Source of the DNA: Solidesulfovibrio alcoholivorans DSM 5433
Lineage (GTDB): Bacteria > Desulfobacterota > Desulfovibrionia > Desulfovibrionales > Desulfovibrionaceae
NCBI RefSeq assembly: GCF_000702665.1
Contig: NZ_JNJA01000001.1
Span: 372,001 to 436,000 of the forward strand
Length of the DNA: 64,000 nt
Reading direction: 5' to 3'
Under the pieces are notes generated by a model. The model saw nothing but the letters and a program-made list of their open reading frames with translations, was not told the origin of the DNA and did no database searches. The translations under genes were made by a program, and so were the position numbers. This document shows, one piece after another, positions 28,623 through 36,917 of the stretch; the first letter of the stretch is position 1; every line of letters starts with the position of its first letter.

Positions 28623-30887
28623 ATGGGAAAGGACCTTATTATCGTCGAGTCGCCGGCCAAGGTGAAGACCATCAAGAAGTTCCTCGGCAATGCCTATGCC
28701 GTGGAGGCCTCGGTGGGCCACGTGCGCGATCTGCCCCAGAAAAAACTCGGGGTGGATGAAAAAGAAGATTTCGCGCCGCAATACCAGATCATACCGGGCA
28801 AGCAGAAGGTGGTGGCCAAGCTCAAGGATGCCGCCGCATCCGCGTCCACGATCTATCTCGCGCCCGACCCCGACCGCGAAGGGGAAGCCATCGCCTGGCA
28901 CGTGGCCGAGATACTGAAGGATACGGACAAGCCCATCCACCGCATCCAGTTCAACGAAATTACGGCCAAGGCCGTGCGCGAGGCCCTCGCCCATCCCCGC
29001 GACATCAACGAGAAGCTTTTCCTCTCCCAGCAGGCCCGCCGCATCCTCGACCGCCTCGTGGGCTACAAGGTGTCGCCCATCCTCTGGCAAAAGGTCAAAA
29101 GCGGCATCTCTGCCGGCCGCGTCCAGTCCGTGGCCCTGCGTCTGGTCGTTGACCGCGAAAAGGAACGCCGCGCCTTCGTGCCGGTGGAATACTGGAATTT
29201 CAAGGCCCGCCTGGCCGGGGACGCGCCCCCGGAGTTCGAGGCCGAGCTCGTCAAGTACAAGGGCAAGAAGCTCGAGATCGGCAGCGCCGAGACCGCCGCC
29301 GCCGCCGAGGCCGCGATTTTGGGCAATCCGTTCGTGGTCGCCGAGGTCGCGGAAAAGGAACGCAAGAAGTCCCCGCCGCCGCCGTTTATCACCTCGACCC
29401 TGCAACAGGCCGCCAACCAGCGCCTGGGCTATTCGGCCAAGCGCACCATGGGCGCGGCGCAAAAGCTCTACGAGGGCCTGGAGCTCGGCGACAAGGGCAC
29501 GGTGGCGCTCATCACCTACATGCGTACCGACTCCACGCGCATCGCCGACGAGGCGCGCGACGCGGCCCGGGAATACATCGTGGGCACGCTTGGCCCGGAC
29601 TATTACCCGGAAAAGGCCCGCCATTTCCGCTCCAAGGCCGGCGCCCAGGACGCCCACGAAGCCATCCGGCCGGTCGACGTGACCCTCGCCCCGGCCGACG
29701 TCAAGGCGCTTTTGCCCAAGGACCTGTTCACGCTTTACAAGCTCATCTGGGAACGCTTCGTGGCCTCGCAGATGAGCGAGGCCCGCTTCTGGGACACGGC
29801 CGCCGACATCGCGGCAGGTCCCGGGCTCTTCAAGGCCAAGGGCCAGCGCCTCATCTTTCCGGGCTATTTGAAGGTCTACGGCCAGGAGGCCGGGGACGAG
29901 GCCAAGTCCCTGCCGCCGCTTGCCAAGGACCAGGTGCTCAAGCTCCTGGAGCTGAAAAAGGAACAGAAGTTCACCCAGCCGCCGCCGCGCTACACCGAAG
30001 CCTCCCTCGTGCGCGAGCTGGAAGAGAAGGGCATCGGCCGGCCCTCGACCTACGCGGCCATCATCTCCACCCTCATCGACCGCGACTACGCCCGGCTCGA
30101 GGAAAAGCACTTCGTGCCGTCCGAGCTCGGCGAGACCGTGTCCGACCTGCTCGCCGAGCACTTCGTCAAGATCATGGACGTGGGGTTCACCGCGGGCATG
30201 GAAGAGGCCCTCGACGCCGTGGCCGAGGGACGGGGCGACTGGGTCGGGTTGCTCAAGGATTTCACCGGCGATTTCTACCCGACCCTGGCCAAGGCGGCCA
30301 AGGACATGGCCAAGGTCAAGGCCGGCAAGGAAACCGACGTCAAGTGCGAGCTGTGCGGCAAGCCCATGGTCATCCGCTTCGGCAAGGCCGGTGAATTCCT
30401 GGGCTGTTCGGGCTATCCGGACTGCAAGAACACCAAGGAGTTCGACCGCGCCCCGGACGGCGCGGTGGTGCCCCGGGAGCGCAAGCCCGAGGAGACGATT
30501 TCCGTGGGCAAGTGCCCGCAGTGCGGCAAGGACCTGGCCGTCAAGAAATCCCGCACCGGCAGCCGTTTCATCGCCTGCACCGGCTGGCCCGACTGCAAGT
30601 ACACCAAGCCCTTTTCCACGGGCGTTCCCTGTCCCCGCGAGGGCTGCACGGGCACGCTGGTCGAGAAGAGCTCCAAGCGCGGCAAGGTGTTCTACGCCTG
30701 CGACGCCTATCCCCAGTGCGATTTCGCCCTCTGGGACTGGCCCGTGCCCGAACACTGCCCCGAGTGCGACTCCAAGGTGCTCGTGCGCAAGAAGACCCGC
30801 GCCGGCGAAATCATCGCCTGCCCCAACCGCTCCTGCCGTTACACGCGCCCCGTGGGCGGCGCCAAGGACGAAAAAGACGAGGGGTAG
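28623..30887 (+). CDS. topA: DNA topoisomerase I
   Basis: A 754-residue type IA topoisomerase that relaxes negative supercoils. The N-terminal TOPRIM domain starts GKDLIIVESPAKVKTIKKFLG, with PDPDREGEAIAWH as the metal site; catalytic Tyr299 lies in ITYMRTDS. Four C-terminal zinc ribbons follow (CELCGKPM, CPQCGKDL, CPREGCTG and CPECDSKV blocks), which bind single-stranded DNA and RNA polymerase. ATG at 28623 is chosen because the TOPRIM strand begins there. Followed by a family I module and a long hairpin. Confidence 0.99.
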   Translation: MGKDLIIVESPAKVKTIKKFLGNAYAVEASVGHVRDLPQKKLGVDEKEDFAPQYQIIPGKQKVVAKLKDAAASASTIYLAPDPDREGEAIAWHVAEILKDTDKPIHRIQFNEITAKAVREALAHPRDINEKLFLSQQARRILDRLVGYKVSPILWQKVKSGISAGRVQSVALRLVVDREKERRAFVPVEYWNFKARLAGDAPPEFEAELVKYKGKKLEIGSAETAAAAEAAILGNPFVVAEVAEKERKKSPPPPFITSTLQQAANQRLGYSAKRTMGAAQKLYEGLELGDKGTVALITYMRTDSTRIADEARDAAREYIVGTLGPDYYPEKARHFRSKAGAQDAHEAIRPVDVTLAPADVKALLPKDLFTLYKLIWERFVASQMSEARFWDTAADIAAGPGLFKAKGQRLIFPGYLKVYGQEAGDEAKSLPPLAKDQVLKLLELKKEQKFTQPPPRYTEASLVRELEEKGIGRPSTYAAIISTLIDRDYARLEEKHFVPSELGETVSDLLAEHFVKIMDVGFTAGMEEALDAVAEGRGDWVGLLKDFTGDFYPTLAKAAKDMAKVKAGKETDVKCELCGKPMVIRFGKAGEFLGCSGYPDCKNTKEFDRAPDGAVVPRERKPEETISVGKCPQCGKDLAVKKSRTGSRFIACTGWPDCKYTKPFSTGVPCPREGCTGTLVEKSSKRGKVFYACDAYPQCDFALWDWPVPEHCPECDSKVLVRKKTRAGEIIACPNRSCRYTRPVGGAKDEKDEG

Positions 30888-30899
30888 GGGAAGAGGGTA

Positions 30900-30957
30900 A
30901 AGAGAGAGTGGAGAATGCCTCCGGCTGCCAGGAGGGGCCGGGGGCCCCTCCTGGACC
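30900..30957 (+). repeat. family I 3'-end module after topA
   Basis: A purine-rich tract starting right after the topA stop leads to ATGCCTCCGGCTGCC (from 30915), then the palindrome AGGAGGGGCC...GGCCCCTCCT-like arms and GGACC at 30953-30957. Same order and orientation as the other copies. One base (T for G) departs from the GCCTCCGGCGGCC block. Confidence 0.7.
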
Positions 30958-30964
30958 AACCAGA

Positions 30965-31006
30965 AAGGGGGGATACGAAGGGAATGTCGCCTTCGTATCC
31001 CCCCTT
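30965..31006. terminator. 17-bp perfect hairpin between convergent topA and 31045 gene
   Basis: Arms AAGGGGGGATACGAAGG (30965-30981) and CCTTCGTATCCCCCCTT (30990-31006) pair perfectly around an 8-nt loop. The position between two converging genes suits a bidirectional terminator, though no U-run follows on the rightward strand. Confidence 0.65.
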
Positions 31007-31044
31007 CGTCGTAGGCGGGGAGGAAATGTCCGGGAGGAGCCGGC

Positions 31045-31455
31045 TCAGTTGTTGAAGTAGGCGACCACGGCGTCGCGGGTGGGCTTGGACAGGACCTTGA
31101 GGCGCACGAAGACGTCGGGGTGGGTCTGGAACACGCCGGCCAGGAACAGGAAGCGCGGGTCGTTCATGCGGTCCGTGCCCTTGATGCTCCCCTGCAACGC
31201 GTTTTTTACCGTAGCCTCGAAGTCGTAGCCCGCCTTCTTGAGCGTGGTCGCATAGAGCATGCAGGTGCGTTCCTCGTACTCCTTGCCGTTGATTTCCTCG
31301 GGCAGGGCGCGCTTGCCTTCCTCCACCTGCTTGAAATAACTGTACACATTCTGCTTGTTAAACGGCAGGCTGCGCGGCGCGTCCGCGGCGAAGACGCCGG
31401 CGGCAGGCAGCAGCAGCGCCGCCAGGACCAGGGCGAGCAGGCTGCGGCGGGTCAT
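31045..31455 (-). CDS. small exported protein, unknown function
   Basis: A 136-residue protein with a clear signal peptide (1-23, ending VFAADA). The mature part is helical with one Cys (ERTCMLYATTLKKAGYDF) and no recognised domain. Its ATG overlaps the stop of the upstream exported protein (ATGA), so the two are coupled and may act together in the periplasm. It converges on topA. Confidence 0.75.
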   Translation of the reverse strand: MTRRSLLALVLAALLLPAAGVFAADAPRSLPFNKQNVYSYFKQVEEGKRALPEEINGKEYEERTCMLYATTLKKAGYDFEATVKNALQGSIKGTDRMNDPRFLFLAGVFQTHPDVFVRLKVLSKPTRDAVVAYFNN

Positions 31456-32027
31456 TGCGCGGCCGTCCCGCCCGGACCGGCGCAGGGCGCAAAGAGCGGC
31501 TGGTAGAAGTAGCTCAGCGTGCCGGTATCCTTTTCCTTGGAAAACTCCATGCGGATGAGCACGTTGCCGATGGGCCAGCCCAGGTCCTCCGCGCGTCCCT
31601 CCACTTCCAGGGCGGGCGTGTATTTGGCCTCCAGGAACTTGCGGATGGCGTCATGGGCCTTGCGGCCCTTGTATTCGACCATCACGGCCGCGAACTTGTC
31701 CTGGCAAAAGCCGTAGACCACGTTGCTCAAGAACGCGTCGGCGATGCGGTAGACCGCGCCTTCCACCGTGGCGTAGGCCGCCTGGCCGTCCTTTTCCACC
31801 ACCTTGAGATCCGCCACGGCGGCCATGGGCGTGCCCCATTTGACGCCGTGAAAGGCGTTGGGTTCCTTGATGACCTTGCCCGGGGTGTTGACGGTTTCGT
31901 GTTCGGCGGCGGGTTCGGCCTTTTTGGCGGGCGCGTGCTTGGCCGGGGCATGGCTTTTCGCCGCGGCGGCGGGCGCGCAGGCGAGCAGGCCGCACAGGAC
32001 GGCCAGGAGAAGGATGCGGATGTTCAT
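31452..32027 (-). CDS. exported protein, unknown function
   Basis: A 191-residue protein with signal peptide (1-22), a Lys/Ala/Pro/His-rich linker (about 24-45) typical of cell-wall-spanning regions, and a globular domain beginning FHGVKWGTPMAAVADLKVV. That opening resembles periplasmic proteins where a 'G-x-x-WGtp' turn starts a repeated beta domain, but no family is certain. Two Cys (near 107 and 181) could form a disulfide. Translationally coupled to the next gene. Confidence 0.75.
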   Translation of the reverse strand: MNIRILLLAVLCGLLACAPAAAAKSHAPAKHAPAKKAEPAAEHETVNTPGKVIKEPNAFHGVKWGTPMAAVADLKVVEKDGQAAYATVEGAVYRIADAFLSNVVYGFCQDKFAAVMVEYKGRKAHDAIRKFLEAKYTPALEVEGRAEDLGWPIGNVLIRMEFSKEKDTGTLSYFYQPLFAPCAGPGGTAAQ

Positions 32028-32105
32028 GGACGTGTGCCGGGTTGCGGGAAAAAGAAACGGCTTTCCCGCAACGGTGTGTATGCGTTGTTGTTCAAGGCGG
32101 GGGCG

Positions 32106-32303
32106 TTACGCGGAAGCGGAGAGGATCATGCCCCGCAGGCTCGCGACCATGATGTCGCTTTGCACGCTGCGGCCGCTGGACAGGAACCGGGCCATTTCGT
32201 CCCGCCGCCGGTCGCTGGAAAGGGACATGTATTCGAGGATCATGTTGTTGATCGCGGTCCCCGTCAGCGGGGTGATGGTCATGGCGTTTGCGGACGAGGA
32301 CAT
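32106..32303 (-). CDS. 65-residue protein of unknown function
   Basis: A short cytosolic protein (MSSSANAMTITPLTGTAINN at the start) predicted helical, with Met-rich segments and no Cys. GGGAGCG lies upstream of the ATG at suitable spacing. It follows the HDOD gene by 71 nt on the same strand. No family recognised; the start and size make a secretion-chaperone or motility accessory protein conceivable, but that is a guess. Confidence 0.55.
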   Translation of the reverse strand: MSSSANAMTITPLTGTAINNMILEYMSLSSDRRRDEMARFLSSGRSVQSDIMVASLRGMILSASA

Positions 32304-32374
32304 GGCGCGTCGCTCCCTTTTTCCCAGTAGTATATCCCCGCCCCGGGATTGGCAAGAGATGCAGCCGGCGATAG

Positions 32375-33367
32375 TCATGGCGCAACCAGGGCGGTCATGG
32401 CGGCGAGGCCTCCCTCGAGGATTTCCCAGAAGGCCTCCGGCTCCGCGTCGGCGAGGTTGAAAAGGGGCAGGACCCGCGCGTCGAGGCGCGGGAAACCCGC
32501 GGTCGGCACGATGCGCACGCCAAGGGCGTTGGCCATGAAATCCCCGGCATGGACCGCGGCGGCGATGAGGTTGTCCGGGCAATGGCACGGGTCGTGGTGG
32601 GCGGCCACGGCCTGACACAGGGTTTCGGGCAGCCGCCATTTGACGGTGATGCGCCCGCCGAGTGCCGCGTGGTCGAAACCGAGCTCCAGGCGTTCGGCCG
32701 CGTCCAGGGACAGCTTTTTGCCGATGGTGCGGCCGAGGGCCGCGCCGGCCAGGCCCGGTTCGGCCACGGCCAGCATGAGCCGGCCCATGTCGTGGAGCAG
32801 TCCGGCCACGAAATAGCGTTCCCCGCCCCGTTCGCCCACGCGTTCGGCCAGGGCCCGGGCCAGCAGCCCCACGGCCACGGCGTGCCGCCAGAAATCGTCC
32901 AGGGACAGGAGGTCCCGGCGCGGGGGCTTGTCGAAGGCCCGGGTCAGCATGGAGCCGGCGGCCATGGTTTCGATTTCGCCGAGACCGATCACCGTCACGG
33001 CGCGGGTGACGGTCTCCACCTTGGCGATCGGGCTGAAAAGCGGGCTGTTGGCCAGGCGCAGGACATAGGCGGCGAGCGCCGGGTCCCGGGAGATGGCCCC
33101 GGCCACGTCCGCGTCGGTGCTCATGGGGTTTTGCGCGACGCGGCGCAGGGCCATGTAGGCCTCGGGCAGGGGCGGCGGGTTGATGTCGGCCAGGGAAACG
33201 GCGGTATTGGGCAGCAGGTCGTGGGGGGAGGTCGTTTCCGGCGCGCGTGCGGGGGGCTGGGGCTGACGGGGCGCGCCCCAGGCGAGAAAACGCCCGGCGA
33301 ACGCTTCGCCGGCCGAAGCGGCCCCGGAGGACCCTGTGTCCCTGGGCTGGGCTGGACTGGCGGACAT
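32375..33367 (-). CDS. HDOD-domain signalling protein
   Basis: A 330-residue protein with a disordered Pro/Ala N terminus (1-65) and an HDOD domain (about 75-280): LPEAYMALRRVAQNP, ISRDPALAAYVLRLANSPLFS, and HDMGRL, which keeps an HD pair. HDOD domains are catalytically weak relatives of HD-GYP that relay signals for motility or chemotaxis. ATG at 33367 is preceded by CAGGGAG; two more ATGs up to 33388 are possible. No output domain is present. Confidence 0.85.
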   Translation of the reverse strand: MSASPAQPRDTGSSGAASAGEAFAGRFLAWGAPRQPQPPARAPETTSPHDLLPNTAVSLADINPPPLPEAYMALRRVAQNPMSTDADVAGAISRDPALAAYVLRLANSPLFSPIAKVETVTRAVTVIGLGEIETMAAGSMLTRAFDKPPRRDLLSLDDFWRHAVAVGLLARALAERVGERGGERYFVAGLLHDMGRLMLAVAEPGLAGAALGRTIGKKLSLDAAERLELGFDHAALGGRITVKWRLPETLCQAVAAHHDPCHCPDNLIAAAVHAGDFMANALGVRIVPTAGFPRLDARVLPLFNLADAEPEAFWEILEGGLAAMTALVAP

Positions 33368-33520
33368 GGCGGGCATTCTCCCTGACATGCGTCTCACAGG
33401 CGATTAGCCCATTTCGTGAAGTCCGGCAAGGCGCGAGATGTTGGCGAATTTCCCTTGATTTCTTGACATTACGGACGCACAGGATAATGGGAAATTACAA
33501 GCGACTAACCGGGAACGCCC

Positions 33521-34288
33521 ATGTTCAAGCAAAGTGTCGGCGAACTGGCCACACGGCCCCATATTGTCGCCGCGGACGCCACCGTGACCCAGGCCGCCGA
33601 TGTGATGACCCGTGAGGGCGTCAGCTGCCTCGCGGCCGTGCGCGGGGCCAGGGTGGTGGGCTTTCTCACGGAAACCGCCCTGATCCGCCATCTCGACGTG
33701 GACCTCGACCCCGACACGTCCATCCAGGAGTACCTGTCGCGTCCCACGGGGGGCATTCCCCGGGACATGGCCGTGCAGGAAGCGGTCCGGGTCATGCTCG
33801 ACCGCCGGGAGCGCCACCTGCCCGTGATGGATCTCGGCGGTTCCCTGCTCGGGCTCGTCACGGAAAAGGAGCTGGTGGACGCCCTGGCCGTGGATTTCAT
33901 GGTGGAAAACGCCGTGTGCAGCGATCTGATGCGCACCGACGCCCTTGTCCTTGCTCCCGAACGGCCCGTGCGCGACGCCCTGGCTCTGATGCGTTCCAAG
34001 AGCGCGGACTGCGTGCTGGTCGTGGCCGAGGGCCGGCCCAAGGGCATTTTCAGCGAGCGCGACGCCACCTCCAAGATCATGGGCCGCCCGGAACGGCTGC
34101 CCGAGCCCATAGCCGACCACATGACCGGGCCGGTCATCAGCGTGCCGCTCGAGGCCATGGTCTACAAGGTGATCCAGTTCATGCGCCAGAAGGGTGTGCG
34201 CCGCGTGGCCGTGGTGGCCGCGGACGGCACCCTGGCCGGCTTGCTCTCCCAGCGCGAGATCCTCGCCTACGCCCGCCGCATGGGCTGA
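33521..34288 (+). CDS. four-CBS-domain protein
   Basis: A 255-residue protein made of two Bateman modules. CBS units start near residues 5, 70, 135 and 195 (ATRPHIVAADATVTQAADVM; GGIPRDMAVQEAVRVML; LMRTDALVLAPERPVRDAL; MTGPVISVPLEAMVYKVI). Such stand-alone proteins sense adenine nucleotides and control partners. It is divergent from the HDOD gene with 153 nt between. Partner not evident. Confidence 0.9.
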   Translation: MFKQSVGELATRPHIVAADATVTQAADVMTREGVSCLAAVRGARVVGFLTETALIRHLDVDLDPDTSIQEYLSRPTGGIPRDMAVQEAVRVMLDRRERHLPVMDLGGSLLGLVTEKELVDALAVDFMVENAVCSDLMRTDALVLAPERPVRDALALMRSKSADCVLVVAEGRPKGIFSERDATSKIMGRPERLPEPIADHMTGPVISVPLEAMVYKVIQFMRQKGVRRVAVVAADGTLAGLLSQREILAYARRMG

Positions 34289-34300
34289 CGGCCTCCCCTT

Positions 34301-34861
34301 TTAGACGGCGTCCGCCGCGACCACCGTGGCATAGGCCGCGCCCAGCGCCGCCAGGAAGGCGGTGTGGACGTCGGCGGCCGCCACGCTGCGCCCCTCGAAA
34401 AAGAGGTCGCAGGTGGCGCAGGCGTCGCCCGCCACCGTGACCGCGTAGCCCATGTCAAAGGCCGCCCGGACCGTGGCATCCACGCACATGTGGGTCATCA
34501 TGCCGCACACGACCAGCCGTTTTGCGCCAAGGGCCTCCAGGTGCGCGGCCAGCGCCGTTTCGCGGAAGCTGTTGGGGTAGGCCTTGGTCAGCACGGCCTC
34601 GCCGGCGCGCGGCGCGACGCAGGCGCGGATGTCCGCGCCCGGGGTGCCGGGCAGGAAAAAGGTCGCGCCCGGGCGCGCGGATTCGTGGCGCACGTGCACA
34701 ATTCCGGCCCCGGCCGTCCGGAAACGCCCGAGGACCACTGCGGCGCGCGTCCCGGCCGCGTCCGCGCCGCGCAGTTCCATGGCCCCGCCCGGGAAATAGT
34801 CGTTTTGGATGTCCACCAGCACCAGGGCCGTTTCGGCCAGAGCGGCATGTCGCGCGTCCAT
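34301..34861 (-). CDS. isochorismatase-family cysteine hydrolase
   Basis: A 186-residue hydrolase with the catalytic triad visible: Asp in LVLVDIQNDYFPGG, Lys in VLTKAYPNSF and Cys in CGMMTHMCVDATVRAAFDMGY, together with the cis-peptide GMMTH. Relatives include nicotinamidases and N-carbamoyl amidases; substrate not determinable. A strong GGAGGAG precedes the ATG. It is divergent from the Rrf2 regulator, which may control it. Confidence 0.92.
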   Translation of the reverse strand: MDARHAALAETALVLVDIQNDYFPGGAMELRGADAAGTRAAVVLGRFRTAGAGIVHVRHESARPGATFFLPGTPGADIRACVAPRAGEAVLTKAYPNSFRETALAAHLEALGAKRLVVCGMMTHMCVDATVRAAFDMGYAVTVAGDACATCDLFFEGRSVAAADVHTAFLAALGAAYATVVAADAV

Positions 34862-34896
34862 GACTCCTCCTTCATTCCGTAACGATAAACCGATCC

Positions 34897-34947
34897 TTGA
34901 CGCCAAGCCTGTACATTTGGCAATAATCAGGACTGAATCGATCGATT
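34897..34947 (+). promoter_or_regulatory. candidate promoter and operator of the Rrf2 gene
   Basis: TTGACG at 34897-34902 could be a -35 box with AATAAT (34922-34927) as a -10 at a long 19-nt spacing. Ten nt further, AATCGATCGATT (34936-34947) is a perfect 12-bp palindrome. It lies between the divergent isochorismatase and Rrf2 genes, the usual place for an autoregulated operator. Confidence 0.4.
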
Positions 34948-35056
34948 TTATTCCACTACCGCTACCGCGTCGCCGCCAGGCCGGCAACCCGCCGCGCCCG
35001 CATGGCGGCGCGGCCCTGTCCGGCCTGACCGCGCCGGCGCTGTAAGGGGGACGCCC

Positions 35057-35509
35057 ATGGCTGTGACCCAGAAATGCCAATACGCCCTGCGGGCCCTGTT
35101 CGAACTGGCCCTGCGCAAGGGCGACGGACCCGTGTCGGCCGGCGACATCGCCGAGAACCAGGCCATCCCCAAGCGGTTCCTGGAAGTCATCCTGCACCAG
35201 TTGCGCCAGGGCGGCTTCGTGGATTCCCAGCGGGGCAAGGAAGGCGGCTTCTACCTGGCCCGGCCGGCCGAGGACGTGACCGTGGGCGAGGTCATCCGCT
35301 TCATGGACGGCCCCATAAACCCGGTGGACTGCCACCGGGAACGCCCGGGCCAGGAATGCCCCCTGCGCGGCGACTGCGTGTTCAAAGGCGTCTGGGACGA
35401 AGCGCGAAAAGCCCTGGAGCGGGTCTACGACACGCGCACGCTCAAGGACCTGATCGCGGAGAAGCGTCGCCTGGAGCAGGAGACGGCGGGACCGCCCTAC
35501 GTCATTTGA
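35057..35509 (+). CDS. Rrf2-family Fe-S type transcriptional regulator
   Basis: A 150-residue winged-helix regulator starting MAVTQKCQYALRALFELA. Recognition region QGGFVDSQRGKEGGFYLARP is typical of Rrf2. Three cysteines in CHRERPGQECPLRGDC (Cx8Cx5C) match the cluster-binding loop of IscR/NsrR/RsrR-type members, so it probably senses iron-sulfur status, oxygen or nitric oxide. Targets may include the divergent isochorismatase gene. Ends 3 nt from the convergent EAL-HDOD gene. Confidence 0.92.
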   Translation: MAVTQKCQYALRALFELALRKGDGPVSAGDIAENQAIPKRFLEVILHQLRQGGFVDSQRGKEGGFYLARPAEDVTVGEVIRFMDGPINPVDCHRERPGQECPLRGDCVFKGVWDEARKALERVYDTRTLKDLIAEKRRLEQETAGPPYVI

Positions 35510-35512
35510 ATT

Positions 35513-36766
35513 TCAGCCGTGAAACATCCGCGCCGCCCAGGCCAGGGCCTCGAAATAGATCCGTGACGCCGCCTCCTGGGAAACGCCGAAGCGTTCGAGC
35601 ACCTTGGCGGCCCTGGCGTCCGGGCTGCCCTCGAAGCCCCGGCACAATTCCAGACAGGCCTGGGGCTGGCTGGGAAAACCCAGGAGTGCCTGGCGGATGC
35701 CCGTATCGAGGGTCAGGTCGGACAGGGCCTTGGCCATGGGCACCCCGAGCATGGCGTCGAGCAGCGACAGCAAGCCGAGCAGGCAGATGCCTTCCCCCTG
35801 GTGGCATTTTTCGCCCCTGGCCCGGTCGATGAGGGCCAGGAAGCGGCCGCGCACGGCCGAGGTGAAGGCCAGTTCCCGGTCACGGGGCGTGGCGCCGAGG
35901 GAGGCCAGGAGATTGACCGCGACCCAGCTCGCCAGGGCGTCGCGGCCGAGCAGGCGGATGGCGAAGTCCAGGGACTCCACGGCCTGGCCCCGGTAGAAGC
36001 TCGCGGCGTTGACGTGGCGCAGGAGCTTGTAGGCCAGGGACACGTCCGCGCCGAGGATGTCCCGTACTTTTTTCTCGTCGATGTCCGGGCGCGAGACTTC
36101 GGCCAGAAGCGCGAGCTTGGTGGCCTGGTTGGCCGGCAGCGCCCTGGCCTGGACCACCAGCGGCCGGCTGTAGAAATAGCCCTGGGCCAGGGGGATGCCG
36201 CGCGCGCGGCACAGCGCGATGTCGGCCTCGGTTTCCACTTTCTCGGCCAACACGGTCTTGTCCACGCTGCGGCAGGTGTCAAGCACCGCCTCCAGCCGGG
36301 CGGGATCGTTGCGCAAAGCCAGGAAATCCACCTTGACGTAGGTCACGTAGGGCAGGATCGGGTCGAAGGTCGGGTCGCCCACGTAGTCGTCGAGCGCCAG
36401 GACGAAGCCGGCTTCACGGATCTTGCGGACGAGGGTCGTGAACGCGGCATCGCAGGCGACGTGCTCGAGCACCTCGATGACGAAGCGCTCGGGATCGAGA
36501 AAGGCATGGTAGCCTTTCTCGAGAATTTCCCTGGAAAAATTGATGAAGATTTTCTTCTTCGGGCCGATGTCCCGGGAGATGGCCTCGATGCCGTTGGCCA
36601 GCACGGCCAGGGTGGCCTCCTCGTCGCTCGGCAGGATCGCGGCATTGGGGCCGCCCACGGTGCGGTAGAGCAGTTCGTAGCCGAACACGTCGCCGTCCAC
36701 GCGGTAGATGGGGTGGCGGGCGACGGCGTAGTTGCAATCGACGGTGCAGGAAGCGGCGGATTCCAT
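35513..36766 (-). CDS. EAL-HDOD (YuxH/CdgJ-type) signalling protein
   Basis: A 417-residue protein with an N-terminal EAL-like domain (about 10-210) and C-terminal HDOD domain (about 215-400). EAL is altered to ELL in FGYELLYR, while LALDDYVGD, VKVDFL and AEKVETE persist, so phosphodiesterase activity is doubtful. CdgJ-type proteins of this layout control motility and type IV pili. It is the second HDOD protein within 4 kb. Confidence 0.9.
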   Translation of the reverse strand: MESAASCTVDCNYAVARHPIYRVDGDVFGYELLYRTVGGPNAAILPSDEEATLAVLANGIEAISRDIGPKKKIFINFSREILEKGYHAFLDPERFVIEVLEHVACDAAFTTLVRKIREAGFVLALDDYVGDPTFDPILPYVTYVKVDFLALRNDPARLEAVLDTCRSVDKTVLAEKVETEADIALCRARGIPLAQGYFYSRPLVVQARALPANQATKLALLAEVSRPDIDEKKVRDILGADVSLAYKLLRHVNAASFYRGQAVESLDFAIRLLGRDALASWVAVNLLASLGATPRDRELAFTSAVRGRFLALIDRARGEKCHQGEGICLLGLLSLLDAMLGVPMAKALSDLTLDTGIRQALLGFPSQPQACLELCRGFEGSPDARAAKVLERFGVSQEAASRIYFEALAWAARMFHG

Positions 36767-36917
36767 GGCGTAGTATCCTGTCGCGGCAAGAGGATGCGCG
36801 GCGATGCGGCCACGGAGGCCGCGTGCCTTCAGGTCCCGTTGCTAGGAACGACTTCGCGGGGGTACCGTAGCGCGAAACTAGGCCATTGGACGGGCAAAGA
36901 CAATGGGCCGCTGAGAA

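Noticed and set aside
28521-30959. 812-codon frame opposite topA
   Set aside because: Shadow of topA, whose catalytic motifs are all in frame on the other strand.
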